Assembly (NCBI GenBank): GCA_927911235.1
Contig: CAKMOY010000033.1
Span: forward strand, 1-16,748
DNA from: an uncultured Moraxella sp.
GTDB lineage: Bacteria; Pseudomonadota; Gammaproteobacteria; Pseudomonadales; Moraxellaceae
Reading direction: 5' to 3'
DNA length: 16,748 bases
A program made the translations under genes and the position numbers. The notes beneath the pieces were generated by a model, which saw nothing but the letters and a program-made list of their open reading frames with translations, made no database searches and had not been told where the DNA came from. Within the stretch, counting starts at the first letter, position 1. Every line of letters starts with the position of its first letter. Shown here in pieces: positions 1 through 9,931 of the stretch.

Positions 1-81
1 TTGGCTATTTTAACATATTTTTATCAGAAAAAAATTTCAATTTTTTAAGTTTTTTGGTAGGATAGCACATTAAATATAGAT

Positions 82-110
82 TTGAGATATTTTTCCCAAA
101 AATATATAAT
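82..110 (+). promoter_or_regulatory. sigma70-type promoter upstream of the DUF445-ccm cluster
   Basis: A -35 element TTGAGA (82-87) and a perfect -10 TATAAT (105-110) are separated by 17 bases, the ideal spacing. Transcription would begin near 117 and give a leader of about 60 bases before the DUF445 gene at 176. No clear promoter or terminator is visible between that gene and ccmF, so this site may also drive the ccm genes. Prediction from sequence only. Confidence 0.5.
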
Positions 111-175
111 TAGATAATTTTTGTTGGGTTTTTTGTTGTGCTTTTAATATTTTTTTATTGATAATAGGCGTTTTT

Positions 176-1486
176 ATGTTGAGCCAAATTTGGCAAAATC
201 TTGTCCATCACCCCCAATTTTTTGCAATGATGACCATTCCGTTTGTGACGGCGGTAGTGACGTGGGGTCATGTCTGGATGGCGTTAAAAATGCTGTTTTA
301 TCCCATCACTTTTTGGGGTATTCCCATCAAAAATTTTCCGTTTGGCGGTATTGGTTGGCAAGGCATTGTCCCACGCAAGGCAGGCAAGATTTCGGGTGTT
401 ATCGTAGACCAAGCCTTGTCAAAATTGGGTTCGGTTGATGAATTTTTGCAAGCCATGCACCCAGAAGAAGTGGCGGATTATATCAGCCAAACCATGAATG
501 ACAATTTGGAAAATCTGATTGACGAAATCATGAATGAGCGTTCGCAAGCCTTGTGGGCGAGCCTGCCGTATGCGGTGAAACGCCGAATTTACGCCTATGG
601 ACATGAACAGTTGCCTGATGTGATGAAACATCTTGTTATGGAATTGACCGAAAATGTGGAAAATTTGGTTGATATGCGAGAGATGATTATCAACCGAATG
701 GAAGGCGATAGAGCCTTGATGGTGCGAATGTTTTTAAAAGTTGGACAAAAAGAAATCAACTTTATTTGGCATATCAGTGCGTTGATTGGGTTTTTATTTG
801 GCATTATTCAGATGGCGATTTTTTGGTTTGTGCCACAGCATTGGACAGTGCCGTTTTTTGCGTCTATTTGGGGATTTTTAACCAATTGGATTGCGATTTG
901 GATGGTGTTTAATCCGATTGAACCGCATTATATCCGTATTCCAAAATTTTTTAGCCTAAGCAAAATTTTTCCTTTTATTCGTTTTGAAAAACCGCACATG
1001 GGCGTGTATAACTGGCAAGGCGGTTTTATGAAACGCCAAGAAGAAGTGTCCGAAGTGTTTGCCGAAATTGTCGTCAAAGACTTGGTAACGCTTAAAAACA
1101 TCATGCAAGAGATGATGTACGGCAGTCGTGCCAGCCAAACTCGTGGTTTAATCAAAGTACATATTCATCAAATTTTGGAATCGCAAGTGATTCAAACAAC
1201 GCTAAAATATGGGCTTGGGCGTAAAGAATTTGGACAATTAAAACACACCATTATTGATAAATCCATTGAAGCGACCATGATTCCGATGAGTAATCCTGAA
1301 TTAAACCAAAGCCGTGCGGACAAGATTTTTGGTATGTTTCGAGACCGTATTCGGGCGTTGACTCCTGCGGAGTTTCAAAATCTGTTGCGACCTGCATTTC
1401 GTGAAGATGAATTGACCTTGATTATTTTGGGTGGGGCGACAGGATTTTTGGCAGGTTGGTTACATTTGATTGCGGTTTTTTATTAG
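176..1486 (+). CDS. DUF445 family inner-membrane protein
   Basis: This 436-residue protein matches the DUF445 family of bacterial membrane proteins, whose function is not established. A hydrophobic segment near the N terminus is followed by the conserved stretch GWQGIVPRKAGKISG. A helical domain comes next, then two adjacent membrane segments near residues 200-250, a second related stretch (NWQGGFMKRQEEVSEVFAEI), and a C-terminal membrane helix (LTLIILGGATGFLAGWLHLI). The two similar stretches suggest the internal duplication typical of the family. I chose ATG at 176 (MLSQIWQ) rather than the in-frame TTG at 158, because TTG has no ribosome site and family members start close to the first helix. 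It lies 67 bases upstream of ccmF on the same strand. A link to cytochrome maturation is not implied by the family. The frame is uninterrupted. Confidence 0.8.
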   Translation: MLSQIWQNLVHHPQFFAMMTIPFVTAVVTWGHVWMALKMLFYPITFWGIPIKNFPFGGIGWQGIVPRKAGKISGVIVDQALSKLGSVDEFLQAMHPEEVADYISQTMNDNLENLIDEIMNERSQALWASLPYAVKRRIYAYGHEQLPDVMKHLVMELTENVENLVDMREMIINRMEGDRALMVRMFLKVGQKEINFIWHISALIGFLFGIIQMAIFWFVPQHWTVPFFASIWGFLTNWIAIWMVFNPIEPHYIRIPKFFSLSKIFPFIRFEKPHMGVYNWQGGFMKRQEEVSEVFAEIVVKDLVTLKNIMQEMMYGSRASQTRGLIKVHIHQILESQVIQTTLKYGLGRKEFGQLKHTIIDKSIEATMIPMSNPELNQSRADKIFGMFRDRIRALTPAEFQNLLRPAFREDELTLIILGGATGFLAGWLHLIAVFY

Positions 1487-1553
1487 TTTTTTTATTTTAA
1501 ATTTATTACATTTTAGCAAACGTTTCGCACACAGGCGACAGGAGCAAAAAAGT

Positions 1554-3564
1554 ATGTTAATCACAGAGTTGGGCTATGTGGCTCTAGTGTCAGCCTTAGT
1601 GATTGCGATGTTGCAAGTCATTTTTCCGACTATTGGCGTGTTAAAAATCAACCTGCTTGGCAAAAATTGGCAGGCAGTTTGGCAGTTTCCCAGTTTTTTG
1701 CGGTTGGTTTTTCGTTTTTGGCGTTGATGTATGGTTTTTATGCCAATGATTTTACCTTAAAATATGTCGCAGGTCAGTCAAATTCGCTGTTGCCTTGGTA
1801 TTATCGTCTGTCGGCAACGTGGGGCGGACATGAGGGTTCGTTGTTGCTGTGGGTTGCGATTTTGGCAACGTGGGGTATGGCGGTTGCTTTATTTAGTAAA
1901 AGTTTGCCATTGGCAATGCGGGCTCGTGTGTTGGTGATTATTGCAGGTGTACAGCTTATGATGGTGGCGATGGTGATTTTTGTGTCATCGCCATTTGACC
2001 GCAGTTTGCCAAATATCCCTGTTGATGGTAAGGATTTAAATCCGTTATTACAAGACCCCGGTTTAATTTTTCACCCACCCATGCTGTATATGGGCTATGT
2101 TGGCTCGGTTGTGCCGTTTGCGTTTGCGATGGCGGCGTTGTGGGCGGGTCGTCTTGATGCGGTGTGGACTCGTTGGAGTCGTCCTTGGACGCTGGCTTCG
2201 TGGGCGTGTCTGACCGCAGGGATTTCCATTGGTTCTTGGTGGGCGTATAATGAGCTTGGCTGGGGCGGTTGGTGGTTTTGGGACCCTGTGGAAATGCATC
2301 TTTAATGCCTTGGCTTGGTGGTACGGCGTTATTGCATTCGCTAATCGTTACCGAAAAGCGTGGGGTGTTCAAGGCTTGGACGATTATGCTTGCGATTTTT
2401 ACCTTTGGTTTAAGTCTGTTGGGGACGTTTTTGGTGCGTTCTGGTGTGATTACCTCTGTTCATTCGTTTGCTGCTGACCCAACTCGTGGTTTGTTTATTT
2501 TGACGATTTTGGGCATTGTGGTGGGCTTTGGTTTGGCAATGTTTGCATGGCGTGGCTGGCGTTTGACCCAAGAAAGCCATTATCAGCTAAAATCTCGTGA
2601 AACTTTGTTTGTGATTAACAATGTGATTATTTTGGTTGCCACCATTGTGGTGGTGATTGGTACGTTGTATCCTATGCTTGCTGATGCTTTTAAACTGGGG
2701 CAAGTGTCTGTCGGTACACCGTATTTTAATGCTTTGTTTGTGCCTTTGACGTGGTTGTTATTGGTATTTTTGGCATTAGGGCCGATGAGCCGTTGGAAAA
2801 AAGACACACGCCCATTTTTGGGAGCATCGCTTGCGATTTTGGCAAGTAGTGCGGTGTTGGGTGCGATTATCAGTTACTTTTTGGCAAATTTTGTTAATTT
2901 TAACATTGCGGTTACGCTCTCGTTGTGTATTTGGGTGCTGATTTGGATTGGCATTGATATCAAAGACAAAACTCGCCATGCCAAAACCTTTGTACAAGGG
3001 CTAAAACGCCTAAATTTAAGCTATTGGGGTATGCACTTTGCACATATTGGCATTTTGTTAATGGCGATGGGAATTGCGATTACCACCAGTTTAAGCATTG
3101 AAAAAGACATCGCCATGACCGAAGGCGAAACGGTGAATGTACAAGGTTATGATTTTACGTTGGCGGATTTTAAAGCGGTGCATGGCTCAAATTTTGATGC
3201 GACCCAAGCCGTTGTCAATGTCAGCAAAAATGACAAAAAAATCACCACCTTATACCCTGAAAAACGCCATTATGTCGTGAGCCAAATGCCGATGACCGAA
3301 GCGTCCATTCATTACAATCCATTTCGTGATGTGTATATGGCGTTGGGCGAGCCGATTATTCAAGGCAAAGATACCGAATACACCACCAAAACATGGTCGG
3401 TGCGTATCTATGTCAAACCTGCTATCCGTTGGGTTTGGTGGGGTTCTGCGGTGATGGTTTTTGGGGCATTGTTGGCAATGCTTGACAAACGTTATCGTAA
3501 AGTTTCACAACAAAGTTTGTTAAATGAAAATGTATTAAATCAAACAACATTGCTAAACAAGTAA
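1554..3564 (+). CDS. ccmF: CcmF, haem lyase subunit of cytochrome c maturation (two frameshifts)
   Basis: CcmF is the large integral-membrane subunit of the CcmFGH complex that ligates haem to apocytochrome c in the periplasm. The start is ATG 1554 with GGAG at 1541-1544. The frame breaks twice. The A run at 1643-1647 is one A short (KINLL... should read KNQPAWQKLAGSLAV). The A run at 2292-2294 is also one A short (DPVEMHL-stop should read DPVENASLMPW). With both restored the gene is exactly 671 codons (670 residues), a normal CcmF length. Landmarks are SNSLLPWYYRLSATWGGHEGS near residue 75-95 and the tryptophan-rich haem-handling motif WGGWWFWDPVENAS near residue 235-250. Next come LLHSLIVTEKRG, LGTFLVRSGVITSVHSFA and a periplasmic domain before the last membrane helix. 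Both breaks fall in invariant regions, so they are probably sequence errors. It is followed after 15 bases by ccmG. Confidence 0.9.
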
Positions 3565-3579
3565 CAAAAGAGGTGTGAT

Positions 3580-4158
3580 ATGGCGTTAAAGAAAAAACAA
3601 ATTTGGTTTATTGTTCCATTGATTGCATTTGCCGTGGTGGTGGTGCTATTTTATTCTCGTCTTGGCAAAGATACCACCGTTGTTACCAGTGCCATGTTAA
3701 ATAAGCCTTTGCCAAACTTTAGTTTGCCATTATTAACCCAGCCTGACAAAATGATAACACCAGCCGATTTGCCAAAAAATCCTTATATTTTAAATATTTG
3801 GGGTTCTTGGTGTATCACGTGCAAAATTGAGCACCCATTTTTATTACAAATGAAAGACCAAGGCGTTACCATTGTCGGTGTCAATTACAAAGACGAAACG
3901 GCGGACGCACTGAACTACTTGAATGAACACAAAGACCCATTTTTGTTAAACGTGCAAGATAGCGGTAGTTATGGCATTGATTTGGGTTTGACAGGTGCAC
4001 CTGAGAGCTTTGTCGTGGACAAAACAGGCGTGGTACGTCAGCATATCATTGGCGAAATTAATGAAGAACGTTTTAACAATCAAGTGCTACCTTGTATCAC
4101 AGCTTTACAAAAAGACGTGTCTGAAAGCCAAATGATGAAGGCTTGTCAAAAATCATAA
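3580..4158 (+). CDS. ccmG: CcmG/DsbE, membrane-anchored thioredoxin-like reductase for cytochrome c
   Basis: CcmG (DsbE) keeps the CXXCH cysteines of apocytochrome c reduced before haem attachment, acting on the periplasmic side. The 192-residue protein has a lysine-rich N terminus and one membrane anchor (about residues 8-25), then a thioredoxin fold. The active site is WCITC, with cysteines at 78 and 81 inside NIWGSWCITCKIEHPF. The cis-proline loop TGAPESFVVD (Pro141) is the CcmG-type GAPE motif. The middle residues Ile-Thr differ from the more usual Pro-Thr of WCPTC, which could shift redox potential slightly. A ribosome site, AGAGGTG, lies just before ATG. The frame is intact. Position between ccmF and ccmH is the standard order. 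Confidence 0.93.
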   Translation: MALKKKQIWFIVPLIAFAVVVVLFYSRLGKDTTVVTSAMLNKPLPNFSLPLLTQPDKMITPADLPKNPYILNIWGSWCITCKIEHPFLLQMKDQGVTIVGVNYKDETADALNYLNEHKDPFLLNVQDSGSYGIDLGLTGAPESFVVDKTGVVRQHIIGEINEERFNNQVLPCITALQKDVSESQMMKACQKS

Positions 4159-4186
4159 CAAAAACAAATGTGAATGAGATTTTTAG

Positions 4187-4697
4187 ATGAATTTGAAACA
4201 AAAGTTTGGCATAATCGCTTTGTCTTTGGCAATCAACAGTGTCGCTGTGGGAGCGATTGATGTTTATCATTTTGACAACCCACGCCAAGAAGCCCAATAC
4301 CGTGCCTTGATTGAAGAATTTCGCTGTCCAAAAATGCCAAAATCAAAACCTAGCAGGCTCGGACGCACCGATTGCCAAAGATTTAAAACAAAAAACCTAT
4401 GAAATGGTAATGGATGGGCGTACCGATGGCGAAATCCGTGATTATATGTTTGAACGTTATGGCGATTTTATCAGTTATAAACCGCCCATGCGACCATCAA
4501 CGTGGATTTTGTGGTTTTTTCCGCCGATTTTGTTGGTGGTGATTTTGTTTGCATGGTTTGTTAAAAATCGCAATCAAAACAAAAAGATACAGCACATTGA
4601 TAATGAAACAAAACCACTTTCCCAAGCCGAACAACAACAGCTTGAACAATTGTTAAAATCTGAACCAAACGCCGACAAACAGTCACAAGGAAACTGA
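4187..4697 (+). CDS. ccmH: CcmH, apocytochrome c thiol-handling subunit (one frameshift)
   Basis: CcmH is the periplasm-facing, membrane-anchored partner of CcmF and CcmG; its CXXC pair handles the apocytochrome thiols. The protein starts with a signal peptide cleaved probably after VAVGA (about residue 23). It then carries the family motif RCPKCQNQNLAGSDAPIAKDL with cysteines 47 and 50, the segment RYGDFISYKPP, one membrane helix (STWILWFFPPILLVVILFAW), and a polar Gln-rich tail. The A run at 4330-4334 has one A too many, which changes CPKC into CPKMP and shifts the frame exactly inside the active motif. With one A removed the gene is 170 codons (169 residues), normal for the short CcmH form. 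The gap to ccmG is 28 bases and to ccmI 9 bases, consistent with one transcript. Confidence 0.9.
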
Positions 4698-4706
4698 TAA
4701 AACATT

Positions 4707-5976
4707 ATGCCAACTTATATTTTATTTATTTTGTGTGCCATCGCTTTGGCGTTGTGTTTGGCAGTGGTTATCATGTTGCCGTGGTTTCGTTATCAAGCCG
4801 AAAGTCGCAATGATAATCAACTGTTGGCACTTAATATTGACGTGTTCAAACAGCGTTTGGCAGAGTTAGAAAACGATTTTAACGAACAACAAATTGACCA
4901 AGCGACTTATGATAGCCAAAAATTAGCCCTAGAGCGACAATTATTGGATATTAGCCAAAGCACAAGTGTTCACAGTTTTGTACCAAATTTTAAAAGCCGA
5001 CTGATTTTTATTATTTGGATTCCGTTTTTTGGTGGCGATGGCGTATTATATTATTGCTGACCGTTCCGAAACTTTTAAACTGTGGCAATCACAAGACCAC
5101 ATTGGCAAAGTGGCGGACGATTTATTAACAGGCAAAATCAGCACGCCACCTGAGTCCGCCGCCAAAGATGCGATTGGGCTTATCAACACCATGCAAACCA
5201 ACGTCCACCACAATGCGACCGACCCTATGCGATGGTTTAGAATGTCAGAAATTTATATGGCATTAGAAGCCCCAGAGCAAGCGTTAGAAGCGTTGGCTCG
5301 TGCTTATCGTCTAAATCCTGATGATGAAAAAATTGCGATTACTTATGCACAGACCAGTTTTTTTGCACAAGGCGGTGTGTTAAGTCAAAACATTCGTCAA
5401 GTATTACAAAAAGTGTTAGCCAACAATCCAACGCACCAAGGGGCTCAAATGCTGATGGTGATGGGTGAAATGAAAGATGGCAACTATGCCGAAGCCAGAA
5501 AATGGCTCAATATAGTGAAACAAGCAATTTTGGCAAAAAATGGCGATCATTCTGAAGCAGTCAAAAGTTTGGCAGATTTGGAAAAAAATATCAACGAGCG
5601 TGAAGCCCAAAGCAAACAAGCCATTATCGTACAAGTAAACATCACGCCAACGATTTTGGGTCGTGTCAAAAAAGGCGATACTTTGTTTGTAAACATTCGT
5701 CCAATCGCAGGCGGTGTCCCTGTTGCCGCCAAAAAAATCTCGGCAGATGACTTGCATAAAGAGGGCTTAAGCCTAAAAATTAGCGATATTGACAGCATTA
5801 TGCCAACGGCATTATTAAGCCAAGCCATTGTTTCTGGGCAACAGTTGGGTATTACGGCACGTGTTAGCACGTCAGGCGATGCTATGCCACAGTCGGGCGA
5901 TTTGACAAGCAATCCTGTACCGCTTGATGTCAAAGCCAACAGTGCGACTGTTTTGATTGATAAAGTTGTGCCATAA
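4707..5976 (+). CDS. ccmI: CcmI/CycH, apocytochrome c chaperone with TPR repeats (one frameshift)
   Basis: CcmI binds the C-terminal helix of apocytochrome c and delivers it to CcmFGH. After an N-terminal membrane helix (residues 3-27) comes a cytoplasmic, coiled-coil-like segment (FKQRLAELENDFNEQQIDQATYD). A second membrane helix follows near residues 100-115 (LIFIIWIPFLVAMAYYIIA), then a periplasmic domain with a clear TPR unit (WFRMSEIYMALEAPEQALEALARAYRLNPDD). The C-terminal domain of about 120 residues (QVNITPTILGRVKKGDTLFVNI...) is the CycH-type beta domain. The T run at 5025-5030 has one T too many inside the second membrane helix. Removing it gives 423 codons (422 residues), the expected full-length bipartite protein. 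It is the last ccm gene; a 151-base spacer separates it from adk. Confidence 0.88.
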
Positions 5977-6055
5977 TTTTATGCGATAACTATAGCATTT
6001 TTATGTGATGATAAAATAAAACTTGGCATAAAACTAAGCAGTTACGAAAAAAAAC

Positions 6056-6084
6056 TTGCTATTTTATCGGATAAAGCGTATTGT
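6056..6084 (+). promoter_or_regulatory. probable adk promoter
   Basis: TTGCTA (6056-6061) and TATTGT (6079-6084) are spaced by 17 bases. They lie about 45 bases upstream of the adk start, in the 151-base spacer after ccmI. The elements are moderate matches to the sigma70 consensus. Its presence would let adk be expressed independently of the ccm genes, as expected for an essential gene. Confidence 0.4.
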
Positions 6085-6124
6085 TAGACAGTCATTTATT
6101 TTTAAATTTTTTTAGTAGGAGTAA

Positions 6125-6784
<660 letters not shown>

Positions 6785-6822
6785 TCTATTTGTCAAATTA
6801 TTATCAAATTAAACAGACAAAA

Positions 6823-6853
6823 AAATAAACCACCTTTTTGGTGGTTTATTTTT
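6823..6853. terminator. bidirectional Rho-independent terminator
   Basis: A 12-base stem AAATAAACCACC (6823-6834) pairs with GGTGGTTTATTT (6840-6851) around a TTTTT loop. It is flanked by T runs on the + side and A runs on the other, so it can stop transcription from both directions. It sits between the convergent adk and lipase genes. Confidence 0.85.
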
Positions 6854-6869
6854 GCACAGCTATAAAGAA

Positions 6870-8543
6870 TTAAAACTGTGAAAAAAACGTTCTAGCAGTT
6901 GCCATACAGTAGGGTGCGGCAGTGTTATGATATTTTGACATCACTGCATAAGTAGCCGCACTTTGCGCAGTGGCTTGTTTTTGTGCATCAGTTAAATTTG
7001 GTACACTTGCCAGTTGAGCCATTGCACTTGCTGCTGCATTTTGACCGATTAATGCAATATTTTGGGTGAAGGCTTGTTGCATTTTTTCGGCTTCGGCTTT
7101 GACTGCATTATCAGCCACTGTTGCCAAACCTTGAGTTTTATAAACATCACGGTTACGAGTGGCTTGATTAGACACATCTAAATCCACCATACCAAATTTG
7201 TAACCGCCAGCTTTGCCATACAGATTTGACCATAGACCATGCGTCAAAGTGGTGTTCACATCAAAAAATACCATTGGGTCTTGATTACCACCGCACAGGA
7301 TAACAGGGGCTTTTGGCACATAATCACGCAAATCATTGGCTTTTAACGCTTGACGTAACGTATTTTCAGGATTGCTTGCCACCACAGGAATCACACTGGT
7401 ATTGCCTTTAAAATAAGGAATTGACCAATCAGGATTTTTTTGCATATCTGCCAAATAACTGGCACGATAAGTGGTATTTAATAAATAATTGGCATTGTCA
7501 AAGCCAAACGCAAATTTTGGGTCGGCAGGCGATACCGCATCAATGGTTGTGATACCTGTATTATTTTGGAATAACGCACTGGTCGGCAGTTTGCCTGTGA
7601 TATCCGCTTTGGCAGGTAGCAAACTCATCATTGTACTGGCATATTGAGGTGCAAATAGCTCATTGGCGTTGATATTGCCAAATTGCTCTTGGAAACTGCG
7701 AGCCATCAATGGGGCAAAATAAGTACCGCCCACCATCACATTACCACCAAATACCACATCACCAAACGCACCCATCGCATAAGGGCCGGACATTGGCATT
7801 AAAGCGGTAACAGGCTCATGAATTTTTTCAAAATATTTGGCAGTTGCCAAAGCGACATGACCGCCTTGCGAATAGCCTGTTAAAAATAGCTTACCGTTGT
7901 CTTTGACACCCAAGTTGGCGACTTTATTTAGCACTTCACGCCCAGCTTTTAGGGCATCGCCCATTTCATGCGATTGTTGTTCGGCATTTAAATAAGGGTG
8001 ATAATCTAATTTTGACTTATCATAACCCGCATAGTTGGGTGCAATCACAATATAGCCTTGTCCTGCAAAAATATTTGCCATAGACGTAGCACGCAAACCT
8101 GCTTCGTTGTTTGGATTGCCGACTTCCGCAAAGTTAAAATTCTGTTGAACTGCTGTGCCGTGTGCGTGTAGCACCACAGGGCGGTTGCCTTTACAGCTTG
8201 GGTCATTACCAGTCGGCACAAATACCGCACCTGTCGCATCGGTTGGTTTGCCTTTGGCATCAAGCGTATCATAGTGCATATACTGCACACTCACGCCACA
8301 TTTTGGGTCGCCAATAGCATTGGCAGTCGCTGGCTCAATTGACAACGTGGCTTGTTTGATTTGTTCAGGCGTTAGGGTTTTAAAAGTGCTTGGCTCAGCC
8401 AATAATTTGCCAGTCGCCAAAGACTTTACGCCACTGGTATTTGGCGTTGATGTTGTTGAACCGTTATCACTGCCACCGCAAGCGGTTAAAATTAGACTGG
8501 TTGTTACTGCTAATGACAATGTGCGAAGATGAAAGTTTGCCAT
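6870..8543 (-). CDS. Secreted lipoprotein alpha/beta-hydrolase (lipase/esterase-like)
   Basis: The 557-residue product starts with a lipoprotein signal: hydrophobic helix, lipobox LTAC (lipidated Cys22), then a Gly/Ser/Thr-rich linker. It is probably anchored in the outer membrane or exported. The mature part is an alpha/beta-hydrolase with oxyanion-loop LHAHGTAV, the nucleophile elbow GYSQGG (Ser about 225), a likely acid in CGGNQDPMVFF (about residue 422), and a candidate catalytic His in YHNTAAPYC close to the C terminus. This arrangement resembles the secretory-lipase/esterase group common in Acinetobacter and Psychrobacter; substrate cannot be read from sequence. An Ala/Gln-rich, probably helical stretch of roughly 80 residues lies between the putative Asp and His. 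I chose the second ATG (8543), as AAAGGA lies 7 bases before it; the upstream ATG at 8549 is too close. It is monocistronic, between a terminator and an AT-rich promoter region. Confidence 0.82.
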   Translation of the reverse strand: MANFHLRTLSLAVTTSLILTACGGSDNGSTTSTPNTSGVKSLATGKLLAEPSTFKTLTPEQIKQATLSIEPATANAIGDPKCGVSVQYMHYDTLDAKGKPTDATGAVFVPTGNDPSCKGNRPVVLHAHGTAVQQNFNFAEVGNPNNEAGLRATSMANIFAGQGYIVIAPNYAGYDKSKLDYHPYLNAEQQSHEMGDALKAGREVLNKVANLGVKDNGKLFLTGYSQGGHVALATAKYFEKIHEPVTALMPMSGPYAMGAFGDVVFGGNVMVGGTYFAPLMARSFQEQFGNINANELFAPQYASTMMSLLPAKADITGKLPTSALFQNNTGITTIDAVSPADPKFAFGFDNANYLLNTTYRASYLADMQKNPDWSIPYFKGNTSVIPVVASNPENTLRQALKANDLRDYVPKAPVILCGGNQDPMVFFDVNTTLTHGLWSNLYGKAGGYKFGMVDLDVSNQATRNRDVYKTQGLATVADNAVKAEAEKMQQAFTQNIALIGQNAAASAMAQLASVPNLTDAQKQATAQSAATYAVMSKYHNTAAPYCMATARTFFSQF

Positions 8544-8597
8544 AATCATATCCTTTGATAGTGAAATGTTTGAAAATCCTGTTAATTGAAAAACTCA

Positions 8598-8623
8598 TTT
8601 ACAAACATACAAACATTTGTAAA
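8598..8623. promoter_or_regulatory. inverted repeat upstream of the lipase gene, candidate operator
   Basis: TTTACAAA (8598-8605) and TTTGTAAA (8616-8623) are perfect inverted arms with a 10-base spacer that itself repeats ACAAACAT. It lies 55-80 bases upstream of the lipase start and downstream of a possible - strand -35 TTGACA (complement of 8658-8663). The position fits a repressor site for lipase transcription, but no regulator can be named. Confidence 0.3.
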
Positions 8624-8760
8624 CTTAAAAAATATAATGCTACTTTTTTATAACAATTGTCAATCTATTTTTTTTATAAAAATAAAAAAATTATAACCCA
8701 TTGATTTATATGTGTTTTTAAAAGAATTGAGAAAAAAATATTTTTTTGTTCAAAAAACAC

Positions 8761-8788
8761 TTGCACAAAAAATAAAAATGTATATAAT
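8761..8788 (+). promoter_or_regulatory. promoter of tRNA-Leu
   Basis: TTGCAC (8761-8766) and a perfect TATAAT (8783-8788) with a 16-base spacer give a strong sigma70-type promoter, about 53 bases upstream of the tRNA. It would start transcription near 8795. Confidence 0.65.
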
Positions 8789-8841
8789 AGGCAACCACAA
8801 AGACGAGATAAACAAAACGTCTTATCTTTAACAACTTATTT

Positions 8842-8926
8842 GGGGTCGTGGCGAAATTGGTAGACGCACTGGATTTAGGTTCCAGCGGGGCGACCCGTGA
8901 GAGTTCGAGTCTCTCCGACCCCACCA
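8842..8926 (+). tRNA. tRNA-Leu (anticodon UAG)
   Basis: The 85-base gene folds as a class II tRNA. The acceptor arm GGGGTCG (8842-8848) pairs with CGACCCC (8916-8922); discriminator A and encoded CCA follow (8923-8926). The D-arm has the leucine-type GCGAAATTGGTAGACGC. The anticodon stem CTGGA/TCCAG encloses the loop TTTAGGT with anticodon TAG at 8876-8878, reading CUN codons. A long variable arm (GCGGGGCGACCCGT) and a T-arm with GTTCGAGTC follow. It has its own promoter and terminator. No integrated element abuts its 3' end. Confidence 0.97.
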
Positions 8927-8938
8927 TTTTTATTCTTT

Positions 8939-8969
8939 AAAGTCAATAACTTACGTTATTGACTTTTTT
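8939..8969 (+). terminator. Rho-independent terminator of tRNA-Leu
   Basis: AAAGTCAATAAC (8939-8950) pairs perfectly with GTTATTGACTTT (8955-8966) around the loop TTAC and is followed by a T run to 8969. It lies 12 bases after the tRNA. The opposite strand has only a weak T run, so it is mainly a + strand terminator, though it might also slow readthrough from xerC. Confidence 0.85.
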
Positions 8970-9016
8970 GTTTGGCACATTTTTGACACACTTTTTTAGG
9001 GCGGTGTGGGTGTATA

Positions 9017-9921
9017 TTAGGAACGCCGTGAACGCGGGTGGGCGTTGTCATACACTTTTGACAAATGTGCAAAATCCAAATGCGTATAAATCTGCGTGGT
9101 GCTGATATCTTCATGCCCCAACAGCTCTTGCACGCCACGCAAATCACCACTACCGCTCAAAATATGCGATGCAAAACAATGTCGCAACAAATGCGGATAC
9201 ATGGTTTGAGGAATGTTGGCTCGTTTGGCATGATGTTTGATACGCAACTCCACCGTGCGAGTGCTGATGCGTTCGCCTTTTTGACTGATAAAAACGGCAG
9301 AGCTAGACGTTTTTAGCCACGTTTGACGGATTGGCAGATAGTTTTGCAAGGCTTGCCAAGCTTTGCGACCGATTGGCACAATGCGAGCCTTATCGCCTTT
9401 GCCGATGACGTGAATCAATTTGTCATGCGAATTGATATCGGACAAATTAAGCCCAACAAGTTCACTTACTCGCAGTCCGCTACCGTATAATAACTCAAAC
9501 ATGGCTTTATCCCTAAGCCAAAGCTGACGTTGTTTTGCGTTGTCGGGTTCGGCTTGTTCCAGCAGTTGATTTAAAGTATCGATATCCACCAAGGTTGGCA
9601 AATTTCTGGCAGAACGTTTGATTTTGTGGGCTAAAACAGGATTCTGATGGATAAATTCATTTTTGATAAGCCAATGAAACAATTGGCGTAAAACGGTTAA
9701 TTCATGTTGAACACTCACTTTTGCCATTTTGTCTTTGTCAATGCGTTTGGCAAGATAATCGCTGATATGTTGGCGGGTGATTTTGTCAAAATCATGTATA
9801 TTGGCGTGTTGTAAAAAATGCCAAAAAAAGGTTGTAATGATTGGTGATAAGTGCGAATGGTGGTGGCTTTGTAGTGTTGAACGGTGAGTTCGTGAAGCCA
9901 TTGTTCAATTAAATTTATCAT
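9017..9921 (-). CDS. xerC: XerC, chromosome-dimer tyrosine recombinase (one frameshift)
   Basis: XerC works with XerD at dif to resolve chromosome dimers at division. After correction the 301-residue protein has the SAM-like DNA-binding N-terminal domain (residues 1-90). The catalytic domain has the full residue set: Arg151 in GSGLRVSEL, Lys175 in GKGDKAR, His244 and Arg247 in HLLRHCF, His270 in LLGHEDIST, and Tyr279 in TQIYTHLDF. The ending SKVYDNAHPRSRRS is the XerC signature and separates it from phage integrases. The A run at 9823-9829 on the + strand (T run in the gene) is one base short. Restoring it changes FFGIFYN to FFWHFLQHANIHDF and yields 302 codons. The start is ATG 9921 (MINLIEQW). 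Location downstream of dapF is the conserved gammaproteobacterial order. Confidence 0.92.
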
Positions 9922-9931
9922 AAACAAATAC

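Noticed and set aside
1956..2372. 138-codon - strand ORF inside ccmF
   Set aside because: It is antisense to highly conserved CcmF sequence and has Pro/Thr-rich low-complexity composition.
5977..6010. ATGC/GCAT hairpin with T run after ccmI as a terminator
   Set aside because: The stem is only four to five base pairs, too weak to claim.
8718..8927. 69-codon - strand ORF beginning MVGSERLELSRV
   Set aside because: It is the well-known false translation of the reverse complement of a tRNA-Leu gene.
8842..9921. tRNA-Leu next to a tyrosine recombinase as an integrated mobile element
   Set aside because: The recombinase has the XerC ending and sits in the conserved lptM-lysA-dapF-xerC order; no attachment-site repeat of the tRNA 3' end is seen.
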